Positions 35,377 through 46,589 of a DNA stretch of 64,000 nt are shown here, in pieces (the first letter of the stretch is position 1; each line of letters begins with the position of its first letter). This DNA comes from Lycorma delicatula (lineage: Eukaryota > Arthropoda > Insecta > Hemiptera > Fulgoridae). Location: the NCBI RefSeq assembly GCF_047948215.1, contig NC_134461.1, positions 84,406,103-84,470,102 of the forward strand, given 5' to 3'. The notes under the pieces were generated by a model. That model worked only from the letters and a program-made list of their open reading frames with translations, ran no database searches and was not told where the DNA came from. The position numbers were made by a program, and so were the translations under genes.

Positions 35377-35412
<36 letters not shown>
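35373..35412. repeat. (CG)n-(CA)n compound microsatellite
   Basis: Alternating purine-pyrimidine run: CACGCGCGCGCGCACACACA and onward. It could adopt Z-DNA. Confidence 0.95.
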
Positions 35413-35416
<4 letters not shown>

Positions 35417-35922
35417 TTGATTTTTAGATTAATACTTTCAGATAATATAAATAAAAAAATGGGTGATGAGACATCCAAAAACGTGGAGAGATTATAGGCA
35501 AGAATAAAAAAATATTTATTTTACAATTCGATAATCGATTCGGCAGTGGATGTATGTAGTACTCTTATTCTATAACCACTAATTTTTCTTTTCAATTTCT
35601 ATATATTCTTATGCAGTTAATGTTTCTATAAAAATAAACTGGTTCAACCAAACTTCGTCGCGAAATCACGTACCAAAATATCAACACCAACTTTTTGAGG
35701 TAAAAATGAAACCTCAAAAATGAAACCATGCTTAATCTCAACAGACAGTCAAAAATTGGAATACGCCTTATAAAATGATAGGTTTGAACTAATTAAGCAT
35801 TGAGGTCGTCAGTTCGAGTTCTTGCACTTCCTCGTTTTATTGTACTTGACTATTGTAGACTATTGTAGCCTTGTGAACAACACTCACCAAAAGTCAATCT
35901 ATTGCGAGAGTTTCCGAGTGAG

Positions 35923-35981
35923 AACGTAGTGACAGATGATTGTAGTACAATCTGTCAATTCTTACGGATGACCACTACGTT
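35923..35981. repeat. Nested hairpin
   Basis: AACGTAGTG pairs with CACTACGTT at the ends; inside, ACAGAT pairs with ATCTGT. The remainder of the stem is unpaired. Confidence 0.65.
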
Positions 35982-36371
35982 ACAACGTTTAAGGTCAGCT
36001 ACATTTCCTGTTAACTAAAAATAGTTGATTTATTATTTGTACTGCATTATGAATTCATTTTGGCACTTGAATAAAACCGAATGATTAAATAATTTTCCAC
36101 AATAAATCCACCCTTGGATTGCGATAACAGCATGTTTGTTGTACCATTTCGAATCTATTGACATACGTGATCTATATTATTTTACTTTTTTTAGTACAGT
36201 CTCAGCAATATATCTATATACCGCTCAAGGAATCCAGTAAAAAAAATACAAGTGTAACATCTCTTTCGGTTGCGTAACTTTTATGAATATGTTGTATTAA
36301 TATGAATCGCTTCAAGTTAAATTAAAACTCAACTCAATCTTAGAGAATAAAGTATAATTTAATATGTACAT

Positions 36372-38880
36372 TTAAAATTTTTTTTTTGTCTTAGTCATTT
36401 GACAGGTTTGATGCAGCTCTCCAAGATTTTATATCTATTGCTAGTCGTTTCATTTCGGTATACCCCCTACATCCTACATCACTAACAATTTGTTTTACAT
36501 ATTCCAAACGTTGCCTGCCTGCACAATTTTTTCCTTCTACCTGTCCCTCCAATATTAAAGCCAGGGTGCCTTAATATGTGGCCTATAAGTCTGTCTCTTC
36601 TTTTAGCTATATTTTTCCAAATGCTTCTTTCTTCATCTATTTGCCGCAACACCTCTTCATTTGTCACTTTATCCACCCATATGATTTTTAACATTCTCCT
36701 ATAGCACCACATTTCAAAAGCTTCTAATCTTTTCTTCTCAGACACTCCGATCGTCCAAGTTTCACATCCATATAAAGCTACCCTTCAAACATATACTTTC
36801 AAAAATCTTTTCCTGATGTTTAAATTAATTTTTGATGTAAACAAATTATATCTCTGACTGAAGGCTCATTTTGCCTGTGCTATTCTACATTTTATATCGC
36901 TCCTGCTTTGTCCTTCTTTAGTAATTATACTTCCCAAATAACAAAATTCTTCTACCTCTATCATCTTTTTTCTTCCCATTTCTACATTCAGTGGTCCATC
37001 TTTGTTATCTCTACTAAATTGCCTTACTTTCATTTTGTACTTGTTTACTGTCATGTGGTAGTTCTTGCATAGGACTTCATGCCGTTCATTGTATCGTCTA
37101 AATTTTTTATACTCTCAGCTAGAATTACAATATAATCACCAAATCATAGCATCTTTATCTTTTCACCTTGTACTGTTACTCCGGATCTAAATTTTTCTTT
37201 AAAATCATTAACTGCTAGTTTTATGTAAAGATTAAAAAGTAACGGTGATAGGGAACATCCTTGTCGGACTCCCTTTTTTATTATGGCTTCTTTCTTATGT
37301 TCTTCAATTATTAGTGTTGTTGTTTGGTTCCTGTAAATGTTAGAGATTGTTCTTCTATCTCTATACTTTAACCCTAATTTTTTTTAAATTCTGAACATTT
37401 TATTCCAGTATACGTTATCAAATGCCTTTTCTAGGTTTAAATGAGCCACCGCCATGGTGGGTATTAATGGTTAGGTTACTATGTTGGTGTGCTTTTCTTT
37501 AATCTTCTTTCTACTATTAATCTAAATGCTAAAATTGTTTCCCTTTTCCTGAAACCAAATTGGTCTTCTCCTAACACTTCTTCCACTCTCCTCTCAATTC
37601 TTCTGTACAGAATTCTAGTTAAGATTTTTGTTGCATGACCAGTTAAGCTAATTGTTCTGTATTCTTCGCATTTCTCTGCTCCTGCTTTCTTTGGTATCAT
37701 GACTATAACACTCTTTTTGAAGTCTGACGGAACTTCCCCTTTTTCGTAAATATTACACACCAGTTTGTATAATCGATCAATTGCTTCCTCACCTGCATTG
37801 CGCAGTAATTTTGCTGGTATTCCATCTATTCCACAAGCCTTTCTACCATTCAAATCTTTTAATGCTCTCTCAAACTCAGATCTCAGTATTGTTTCTTCCC
37901 TTTCATCCTCTTTGACTTCCTCTTCTTCCTAACACCATTATAACACCATTTTCTAATTCATTTCCTCTGTATATACATTCCACCCACCTATCAACTTTTC
38001 CTTTTGTACTATAAATAGGTGTACCATCTTTATTTAACACATTATTAGATTTTAATTTATGTACCCCAAAATTTTCCTTAACTTTCCTGTATGCTCCATC
38101 TATTTTACCAATGTTCATTTCTCTTTCCACTTCAGAACACTTTTCTTTAACCCACTCTTCTTTCGCTAGTCTGCACTTCCCGTTTATAGTTTTTCTTTAC
38201 ATTTTTCATCACTATCATTCTTATATTTTCTACGATCATCCATGAGCTGCAATATATCCCCTGAAATCCAAGGTTTTTTTCCAGTACTCTTTGTTCTGCC
38301 TAAATTCACTTCTGCTGATTTAAGAATTTCCTTTTTAACATTCTCCCATTCTTTTACTACATTTTGTACCTTATCGTGTTTACTCAGGCCTCTTGCAATG
38401 TCCTCCTCAAAAATCTTCTTTACCTCCTCTTCCTTTCTCTAAATTCCACAGATTCATCTGACACCTTTTCTTCAGTTTTTTAAACCCCAATATACATTTC
38501 ATTATCACTAAATTATGGTTGCTATCAATTTCTGCTCCAGGATAAGCTTTGCAGTCGATGAGTTGATTTCTAAATCTTTGCTTAACCATGATATAATCTA
38601 TCTGATACCTTGCAGTATTACCTGGCTTTTTTCATGTGTATATTCTTCTATTATGATTTTTAAACTGGCTGTTAGCAATTACTAAATTATACTTTGTGCA
38701 AAACTCTATAAGTCGGTTTCCTCTTTCATTCCATTTGCCCAGCCCATATTCACCCACTATATTTCCTTCCTTGCCTTTTCCAATGCTTGCATTCCAATCT
38801 CCAACTATTATTAAATTTTCATCCCCTCTTATGTGTCTAATCGCTTTGTCAATTTTTTTTATACCCACTCATCATTATCA
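36372..38880 (-). mobile_element. RTE-type LINE, copy A (5'-truncated, decayed)
   Basis: Minus-strand non-LTR retrotransposon of the same family as 39.9-43.1 kb. In minus-strand order it has the later endonuclease region (GDWNASIGKGKEGN, 38868 downward; FRNQL near 38580), the linker, NGRKACGIDGIPAKLLRNAG (37853), YRTISLTGHATKILTRILYR (37650), EDQFGFRK, the catalytic-box region (near 37140, degraded to FGDYIV), YLGSIITKEGQSRSDIKCRI (36960), the WCYRRMLKI block and the ...ASNQS-like end before a short A-rich 3' terminus at 36372. Stops and frameshifts are spread along it. The first ~135 residues of the endonuclease are missing. It is head-to-head with copy B. Confidence 0.92.
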
Positions 38881-39084
38881 TGAACATAGTTTTATATCTG
38901 GGAAAAACAAAGGACTATTGCCATTACAGAATATTTCACAGATTAAAGATGGTAGTTGTTTTAATGGTAACAAATGAATTATGTTCCTTGCCAATATTCA
39001 ACTTTAGTGTGGCCAAACCGTTGCTTAATTTTAATTCAGAAATCACTGCAGTATTTGTAATTAAGTTTTCTATAAAAAAAGCCT

Positions 39085-39395
39085 ACTTTGTTTGTCTTTT
39101 TCAAAATCTCTGTACCTTTAAAGTTGCGAAGATGTACAGTGTATATTCCTTTAGAATTGCCCTTTACATTCAAAGGTTTTTTTGATGATAATAAATAAGT
39201 CACAAGGACAGATGCTTCAAGTGGCTGAACTCCAGTTGGATAGTCAAGAGTCAATGCATTTCCCTTAGGCAACTGTATGTGGCTTGCTCCAGAGTTTCCT
39301 GTGGGAACAATCTGTATATGTGTATGTATATATATATATATTCCCAAGAGAAAAGATGAGAATATTGTATACATTATTAGACTGTAATAAGTTTA
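39085..39395 (+). pseudogene. Helitron PIF1-like helicase, C-terminal remnant
   Basis: The plus strand carries VYIPLELPFTFKG (39138 on; related helicases read IPxxPFxFKRxQFPVRLAF), then INKSQGQMLQVAELQLDSQE (39193 on), then after a frameshift FPLGQLYVACSRVSCGNNLY and PREKMRILYTLLD. The INKSQGQ and GQLYVACSRV motifs are the last two conserved blocks of Helitron/PIF1 helicases. The segment between the first two blocks is deleted. Only about 300 bp survive, between the two divergent RTE copies. It ends in a short (TA)n run and RILYTLLD. Confidence 0.82.
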
Positions 39396-39430
39396 ATACT
39401 AGTATCGTTCTTATCTAAAGGTATATATAA

Positions 39431-39490
39431 ATCGTTCGAACGAATGAATCGTTCAAGAAGTATAATTCTTTTGAACGAATGAATAGTTCG
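39431..39490. repeat. Iterated GAACGAATGAAT(C/A)GTTC motif
   Basis: A 17-base near-palindrome occurs at 39438-39454 and again at 39473-39489 with one change, in the same orientation 35 bp apart. Flanking bases add further GTTCG and CGATTCG words. Motifs like this are found as subterminal repeats of some hAT elements, but no hAT transposase was found here. Confidence 0.75.
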
Positions 39491-39887
39491 TGCGATTCGT
39501 GCGCTGCGGTCAGCCCGTTGCAACACCATTGGTCTGCTCTGCGCCAGTAGCAGCTAAAAATAAAGAAAAAAATATGAGCACATACAATTAACAAACCAAC
39601 GCACCATCTTGTTTTATTGGAGAGATTTATTCTTAATTACGCTGATAAAATATTAAAATATTGAACATAAAAATATTTTTCTGGTTTAATTAGAGACTCA
39701 TGAATAATGCTTTTTTTTCACCAGGAATCTCATCTTTCCTTTACTGTTTTACTACATAATGCTGATTCGTAGCTCAGCTGTTTTATTTTGTATACTCTAA
39801 CTGCATTCCTAACAAAAGAGGTATTACTTTTAAATCTTTAGACACATTCCAACTATGATTTTTATAATTTCGTTTTAATTTCCTCTG

Positions 39888-42800
39888 AATCATGAGACCT
39901 TGCCGTTGGTGAGGGGGCTTGAGTGCTCAGGGATACAGAGTAGCTGGACCGAAGGTGCAACCATATCGGAGAGGTATCTGTTGAGAGCCAGACTAAGGAA
40001 TGATTCCTGAAAGAGGGCAGCAGCTCTTTCAGTAGTTGTTAGGGGCGTGAGTCAGGACGACTTAAACGGCCGTATCAACATCACTCAGTCCTCTGAGTAC
40101 TGCGCAGCTGAAAGCAATGGAAAACTATAGCTGCTTTTTTTCCAAGAAAATGTGGCTCTCTGCATTTTCACATAGCAATAATGGAGGCGCCTTCCTTGGT
40201 AAAATATTCCGGAGGTAAAATAGTCCCCCGTTCGGATCTCCGGGTGGGGACTACTAAGGAAAGGGTCACCAGAAAATTAAAAAATAACATTCTACGAGTC
40301 GGAGCGTGGAATGTTAGAAGCTTGAAAAAGGTTGGTAGGCTAGAAAATTTAAAAAGGGAAATGGGTAGGACAAATGTGGATATAGTAGGAATTAGTGAGG
40401 TTCGTTGGGAAGAGGAAGGCGACTTTTGGTCAGGTGATTTTAGAGTAATTAACTCAGCGTCAAATAATGGGCAGGCAGGAGTAGGTTTCGTGATGAACAA
40501 GAAGATAGGGAGGAGAGTGGAGTATTTCAAAACGCATAGCGATAGAATCATTGTAATAAGGATAAAATCAAAACCTAAACCGGCAACGATTGTTAACGTC
40601 TATATGCCTACAAGCGCCCATGATGATGATGAGGTAGAGTGTGTGTACGAAGAGATTGATGAAGCAATTAAACACGTAAAAGGAGATGAAAATTTAATAA
40701 TAGTTGGAGATTGGAATGCAAGCATTGGAAAAGGCAAGGAAGGAAATATAGTGGGTGAATTCGGGCTGGGCAAAAGGAATGAAAGAGGGGACCGACTTAT
40801 AGAATTTTGCACGAAGTATAATTTAGTAATTGCCAACACCCAATTTAAAAATCATAATAGAAGAATATACACTTGGAAAAAGCCAGGCGATACTGGAAGG
40901 TATCAGATAGATTATATCATGGTTAAGCAAAGATTTAGAAATCAACTCGTTGACTGCAAAACTTACCCTGGAGCAGACATTGATAGCGACCATAATTTGG
41001 TGATAATGAAATGTAGATTGGGGTTTAAAAACCTGAAGGAAAGGTGTCAGATGAATCGGTGGAATTTAGAGAAGCTTGAGGAAGAGGAGGTAAAGAAGAT
41101 TTTTGAGGAGGACATCGCAAGAGGTCTGAGTAAAAAAGATAAGGTAGAAAATGTAGAAGAAGAATGGGAGAATGTTAAAAAGGAAATTCTTAAATCAGCA
41201 GAAGCAAACTTAGGCGGAATAAAGAGAACCGGTAAAACCTTGGGTTTCAGACGATATATTGCAGCTGATGGATGAACGTAGAAAATATAAGAATGCTAGT
41301 GATGAAGAAAGTAAAAGGAACTATCGGCAATTAAGAAATGCTATAAACAGGAAGTGCAAACTGGCGAAAGAAGAATGGATTAAAGAAAAGTGTTCAGAAG
41401 TGGAAAGAGAAATGAACATTGGTAAAATAGACGGAGCATACAGGAAAGTTAAGGAAAATTTTGGGGTACATAAATTAAAATCTAATAATGTGTTAAACAA
41501 AGATGGTACACCAATATATAATACGAAAGGTAAAGTCGATAGATGGGTGGAATATATTGAAGAGTTATACGGAGGAAATGAATTAGAAAATGGTGTTATA
41601 GAGGAAGAACAGGAAGTTGAGGAGGATGAAATGAGAGAAACAATACTGAGATCTGAATTTAAGAGAGCATTAAAAGATTTAAATGGCAGAAAGGCTCGTG
41701 GAATAGATGGAATACCTGTAGAATTACTGCGCAGTGCAGGTGAGGAAGCGATTGATAGATTATACAAACTGGTGTGTAATATTTATGAAAATGGGGAATT
41801 TCCATCAGACTTCAAAAAATGATACCAAAGAAAGCAGGGGCAGATAAATGTGAAGAATACAGAACAATTAGTTTAACTAGTCATGCATCAAAAATCCTAA
41901 CTAGAATTATATACCGAAGAATTGAGAGGAGAGTGGAAGAAGTGTTAGGAGAAGACCAATTTGGTTTCAGGAAAAATATAGGGACAAGGGAAGCAATTTT
42001 AGGCCTCAGATTAATATTAGAAGGAAGATTAAAGAAAAACAAACCAACATACTTGGCGTTTATAAACCTAGAAAAGGCTTTCGATAATGTAGACTGGAAT
42101 AAAATGTTCAGCATTTTAAAAAAATTAGGGTTCAAATACAGAGATAGAAGAACAATTGCTAACATGTACAGGAACCAAACAGCAACAATAACAATTGAAG
42201 AACATAAGAAAGAAGCCCTAATAAGAAAGGGAGTCCGACAAGGATGTTCCCTATCTCCGTTACTTTTTAATCTTTACATGGAACTAGCAGTTAATGATGT
42301 TAAAGAACAATTTAGATTCGGAGTAACAGTACAAGGTGAAAAGATAAAGATGCTACGATTTGCTGATATAGTAATTCTAGCCGAGAGTAAAAAGGATTTA
42401 GAAGAAACAATGAACGGCATAGATGAAGTCCTACGCAAGAACTATCGAATGAAAATAAACAAGAACAAAACAAAAATAATGAAATGTAGTAGAAATAACA
42501 AAGATGGACCGCTGAATTTGAAAATAGGAGGAGTAAAGATTATGGAGGTAGAAGAATTTTGTTATTTGGGAAGTAAAATTACTAAAGATGGACGAAGCAG
42601 GAGCGATATAAAATGCCGAATAGCACAAGCTAAACGAGCCTTCAGTAAGAAATATAATTTGTTTACATCATAAATTAATTTAAATGTCAGGAAAAGATTT
42701 TTGAAAGTGTATGTTTGGAGTGTCGCTTTATATGGAAGTGAAACTTGGACAATCGGAGTATCTGAGAAGAAAAGATTAGAAGCTTTTGAAATGTGGTGCT

Positions 42801-43101
42801 ATAGGAGAATGTTAAAAATCAGATGGGTGGATAAAGTGACAAATGAAGAGGTAAGAAAGAAGCATTTGGAAAAATATAGTTAAAAGAAGAGACAGACTTA
42901 TAGGCCACATACTAAGGCATCCTGGAATAGTCGCTTTAATATTGGATGGACAGGTAGAAATTGTGTAGGCAGGCCACGTTTGGAATATGTAAAACAAATT
43001 GTTAGGGATGTAGGATGTAGAGGGTATACTGAAATGAAACGACTAGCACAGGGAATCTTGGAGAGCTGCATCAAACCAGTCAAATGACTGAGGACAAAAA
43101 A
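39888..43101 (+). mobile_element. RTE-type LINE, copy B (near full length)
   Basis: Non-LTR retrotransposon with a 5' untranslated region (about 39888-40180, starting near ATCATGAGACCTTGCCG), one long broken ORF (endonuclease then reverse transcriptase) and a short 3' end: the LESCIKPV-encoding GAGAGCTGCATCAAACCAGT, then CAAATGACTGAGGAC and a run of nine A at about 43097-43105. There is no poly(A) signal and no LTR. The single ORF with N-terminal AP-endonuclease and very short 3' region fits the RTE group; related proteins are often mis-annotated in insect genomes as 'craniofacial development protein 2-like'. The 5' boundary is approximate. No clear target duplication was found. Confidence 0.92.
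40181..43080 (+). pseudogene. LINE ORF: AP-endonuclease plus reverse transcriptase, disrupted
   Basis: Reading starts at ATG 40181. The endonuclease (about residues 40-275) has AWNVRSL (N44), SEVRW (E73), YMPTSA, GDWNAS (D177, N179) and SDHNLV (D270, H271), so its catalytic set looks intact. The frame shifts near 41260 into 41259-41822, shifts back at about 41819, meets a TAA at 42671 and then continues as VRKRFLKVYVWSVALYGSET (42686 on). Reverse transcriptase blocks: YRTISLTSHASKILTRIIYR, EDQFGFRKNIGTREA, AFINLEKAFDNVDW (motif A, usual Asp is Asn), VRQGCSLSPLLFNLYM (motif B) and RFADIVILAES (motif C, one of the two Asp codons deleted). About 15 codons are also missing near 42858. The reverse transcriptase must be dead whatever the frame breaks; it could not have retrotransposed with its own enzyme. 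Confidence 0.93.
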
Positions 43102-43353
43102 AAATTGTTTAAAATTTTTTAAATTGTTGAAAGATGTTTGTTAACAATTACAGTCACTCATATATAATGAACTATCCATTGTTAATAGAATCTATGATAG
43201 ATAATGAAAACGTTTTTCGTACAAGCTTTAAATATTAATTGAATAATTTAAATTGAACATTTTCTTAATCCAATCACGATGTTCAAATTTTACTTGTTTG
43301 TATTTCGTTACTTATTTTACGTATACTTTCTCGGGAGTAAGGTATTTTCTCGC

Positions 43354-43519
43354 GCCGGCCTCCGTGGTGCAAGTGGTAGCGTCCGCCTTTAATACGGAGA
43401 TTCCGGGTTCGAATCCCGGTTAGGCATGGCATTTTCACACTCGCTACAAATCATACATCTCATCCTCTGAAACGATACCACCTAATGGTGGTTTCGTAGG
43501 TTAAACAAAACAAACAAAA
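43354..43519 (+). mobile_element. tRNA-derived SINE, family B (good copy)
   Basis: The tRNA-like head is GCCGGCCTCCGTGGTGCAAG then TGGTAGCGTCCGCC (A box) and CCGGGTTCGAATCCCGGTTA (B box). It is followed by GGCATGGCATTTTCACAC, CATCTCATCCTCTGAAACGA and a GGTGGTTTCGTAGGTTAAAC tail with an A-rich end. The head would fold partly as a tRNA, but the continuing body shows it is a SINE, not a tRNA gene. Internal promoter boxes look intact, so Pol III transcription is possible. Confidence 0.92.
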
Positions 43520-43969
43520 ATTAATTTGTTGTTATTTAGCTATTTCTTTTAGTAATTCTACCATCATTTTTTTATAAACGATTTTTTGTTGATTGTCTAA
43601 GTTACTAATTTTTTATTTTTCTTAATAATCGCTAATAGATTTATTTTTGTACATAAAGCTCTTAAGCGACTTTAATGTTAGATGTCTTAAAAATTGTTCT
43701 TAAAAATTAGAATTACAACACCGTTAAAGAACAATTTTTAGTACATCTAATTTTATCAAGAATTATGATGTATTAATTCCTAAGCACGTGTATCTACATA
43801 ATCATTGTAATAAAATACATTCAGTGTTTTATCAATTGTGTTTGCAATGGAGTTCATATAAAACATTGTCGCAAGTACGTCAGAAGAATGAATTTCCGGT
43901 TTTAACTAAGAAAGAAAGGATGTTGCACTGCTATAATGATTTTTGAAAATAATATTACTTTCGGTGTTT
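43520..43969. other. AT-rich intergenic stretch, nothing assigned
   Basis: No element or gene recognised. Confidence 0.5.
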
Positions 43970-44125
43970 TTTTTTTTTTTTTATTTATATTAGAATCATC
44001 TGTTCTTTAACAATACTGCAAGGTACTGTGTATTGTTCCAATAAATATTATACTTCAGTTAAATATTATACTACAGTTTTATTTTAAATCTTTATTTAAA
44101 AATAAAACTGGATATATTAAATTCT

Positions 44126-44178
<53 letters not shown>

Positions 44179-44242
44179 TACGATATTGAATTGGATTTGA
44201 TTTAGAATATATATATATATATATTTTTTTTTATTAAATTCT

Positions 44243-44287
<45 letters not shown>

Positions 44288-44503
44288 AACGATATTGAAT
44301 TATATTTGATTTAGAATATATATATATATATATTTTTTTTTAATTTAGAATTTAATATATCCAGTTTTATTTTTAAATAAAGATTTAAAAATAAAATTGT
44401 AGTATAATATTTAACTGAAGTATAATATTTATTGGAACAATACACAGTACCTTGCAGTATTGTTAAAGAACACATGATTCTAATATAAATAAAAAAAAAA
44501 AAA
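43970..44503. mobile_element. AT-rich inverted-repeat element with internal tandem units
   Basis: Arms of about 160 bp (43970-44131 and about 44343-44503) are near-perfect reverse complements; shared words include TTAACAATACTGCAAGGTAC and GTATTGTTCCAATAAATATT. The centre has two tandem units of about 110 bp, each with CTAAATTATATATA, a long (AT)n run, CGATATTGAATT and GATTTGATTTAGAATATA. There is no coding potential. Probably a MITE-like element expanded by microsatellite growth. Confidence 0.85.
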
Positions 44504-44557
44504 TTCAATATCGTCAGGAAATTGAATTGGATTTGAACTGGTCGTCAGGAATTTCTT

Positions 44558-44616
44558 ATTAACTTCATACGCGTTAATGTATACTGTACACGGTATATAA
44601 TGCGTATGAAGTTAAT
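44558..44616. repeat. 15-bp perfect stem hairpin
   Basis: ATTAACTTCATACGC pairs with GCGTATGAAGTTAAT across 29 bases; the loop itself contains GTATAC and TGTACA palindromes. It lies just outside the AT-rich inverted repeat. Confidence 0.88.
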
Positions 44617-44694
44617 AAAATAATAATAGAAAATAAATTCAAACTTAAAATGTTGCTGAGCAACATTTATTTAAACTGTAAAAACTTTTACAGC

Positions 44695-44797
44695 CTCCAT
44701 AATCTTTTCTCTTCTTATTTTCACATTCAGTGGTCCATCTTCATTATTTCTACTACATTTCATTACTTTCGTTTTGTTCTTGTTTATTTTCATGCGT
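44695..44797 (-). mobile_element. Short RTE-type LINE fragment
   Basis: The reverse complement matches 42465-42565 of LINE copy B (MKCSRNNKDGPLNLKIG region; nucleotide words TTCAGTGGTCCATCTT and TTTCTACTACATTTCATTAC). Both ends are cut, so it was not simply 5'-truncated on insertion. Confidence 0.82.
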
Positions 44798-45369
44798 TGT
44801 TTATTTTAAATTAGGTGGGGAAAATAATGATGTTATTTATTTTCTCTCTTTCCACTTACACCTTGTTTCTATCTTTTTTCTATTATGTAAGTATGCATAT
44901 ATCTGCAATAATATCTGATGGACAAGTCCTGCACGCGTACTCTCTGAGAAATTGACCTCTGTTATTAAAAAAAAATGTTTATACCAAACCAGAAAAATAA
45001 TTATTTATTTTTTCAAACAGATCGCTGCTAAAGAAAAACACAATTTCTTTTTAAAAAGAAATCCTTTTTTTAATTTTTATAATCCTACGTATTTACTCTG
45101 ATATAAATCAAGGTTCACGCGCGCCATGTACCTTGATATTAAACTGTAATATCCAATTAAAGTTAAATAAATAATGCGAGTATTATTTTTAGAGGTGATA
45201 ATATTTGCACATACTTACCTGTGTAGTCGATTTTAATGTAAAGTAGTTTATAATAAAATTGAGATTGCCTTTCAAAATAAGGGACACAAATTATGTTCAG
45301 CTTCAGCTTATGTTCAGGTCCCCATTACTACGTTATGAGATTACATAACCTGAACCAAAACCATACTAA

Positions 45370-46320
45370 TATCCATCTTCCACATTCTGTCTTCTTTCAG
45401 CACATTTTAACCTCATCGACACAGTTTTCAAGTAAAGCCTTTACATCCACTTAAGTTTTTTTTTATTCCAAACTACAAATCCTTTTACTTGAATTCACAC
45501 TAGTTTTATTGGATTCAGATTGCAGTGTTATGGTGGAAGCCGTAATAATGTATTTACATTTTCTTCAGCCATATCTTAAATTACATATTTGTTAAATATT
45601 TGCTATTTTTTTTAAATTCTTCAACCTTTAAAAATGTAGAATCAAATGAGATTTGTTTTTTTCCCTCAGTCACAATACTATATCCGCTTTTAGCCAAGAT
45701 GTATTGGGGATTTTTTCTAATTTTACAGAGCAGTATGGTGCATTAAGTATAACAATAACATGCTTTGGCGTAATTAATTTCATAATCGAATTAAACCAGT
45801 TTAAAAAAAATTACCACTCATATCTTTGTGTAATCACCCTTTTTGTTGGATTCGATAATTAATACTGCACGGTTAAGAAATCCATCTGCATTCCATACAT
45901 GACTTACAATCAACCGTTTTCTTTTGTTACTGCCAATTTTATACCGGTACTTAAACTAGACAGAAAAGTCTGTATGGATGTCTTAATGGAAGTGTCACAG
46001 CAAACTTTATCGACTGAATGACCTTCGTTCAACCAAGTTTCATACAGATAAAAAATATTGCTTCCCATTTTTCTAAATTCTTTAATTTGTTTCAAATATT
46101 TCCTTCACCAAATTTTTACGTCGTCTCTATCAATGGTGAAACTATTTCTACTTTTTCGTGCAAATTTGAAACCCATTGATAAAAGAAGTTTACGCAAAAC
46201 AACCCCAAACAATTTTCGGTAAATCCGAATCACTTTTAACAGCTAAAAGTACTTTATTGAGTGTAGGCGATTCATTTTTAAGAAAGAAACCCGTGTACTT
46301 TGGATCTGACAGCATTTTTA
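45370..46320 (-). pseudogene. DDE transposase pseudogene of an IS630/Tc1-related group
   Basis: On the minus strand the following blocks appear in order: NESPTLNKVLLAVKSDSDLP (46290 down), MGFKFARKSRNSFTIDRDDV (about 46160), YLKQIKEFRKMGSNIFYLYE then TWLNEGHSV (about 46050), SIKTSIQTFLSSLSTGIK, KRLIVSHVWNADGFLNRAVL (about 45920), a KKGDY block, IVxxNAPYCSVKLEKIPNT-like residues (about 45720), and HYYGFHHNTAILNPIKLV... (about 45520) ending ERRQNVEDGY (45370). This matches insect 'DDE superfamily endonuclease' proteins where the blocks are DETWLNAGH, VxMDNAPYHS and LPPYHCxLNPIELxW. Here DET reads YET, the second Asp region is altered and the final IEL is IKL, so all three acidic positions seem lost. 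Many frameshifts. Confidence 0.8.
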
Positions 46321-46589
46321 TTGAAATCGCTAAATTGGCCTAAAACGGGTTATGAACGTTTTTTTTTCTTTTTTGACGTGTATACTACCCCGGCTCGCGA
46401 TCTTTCAGTATTTGAAATGGATACACCCGAGAAGCGCTATTACACGTTAAGCGCTATTACAGTTTAATTTCTAAAGTAGGGTATTTTTCACGAAATTTAT
46501 TTCATTAAGAACTATCGTCTTTTCCGCCACTTCCTAATATATTACATTTTCTGTGTTTAAGTATACATTCTGATCCCGAAGGGAAAGAA

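Larger units (their letters stand above)
34243..36370. other. AT-rich intergenic stretch with small structures
   Basis: It holds a (CG)n(CA)n microsatellite at 35373-35412 and a hairpin at 35923-35981. The open frame at 34605-34805 has no recognisable domain. Confidence 0.5.

Noticed and set aside
35373..35412. CpG island
   Set aside because: It is only a short alternating CG/CA microsatellite.
40181..43080. Host gene of the 'craniofacial development protein 2-like' type
   Set aside because: That name is a common mis-annotation of this LINE ORF; the copy has frameshifts, a stop, lost catalytic residues and sister copies in the same window.
43354..43430. A functional tRNA gene
   Set aside because: The A and B boxes and part of the fold are good, but the sequence continues into a SINE body and tail shared with copies at 60.7 kb and in the palindrome arms.
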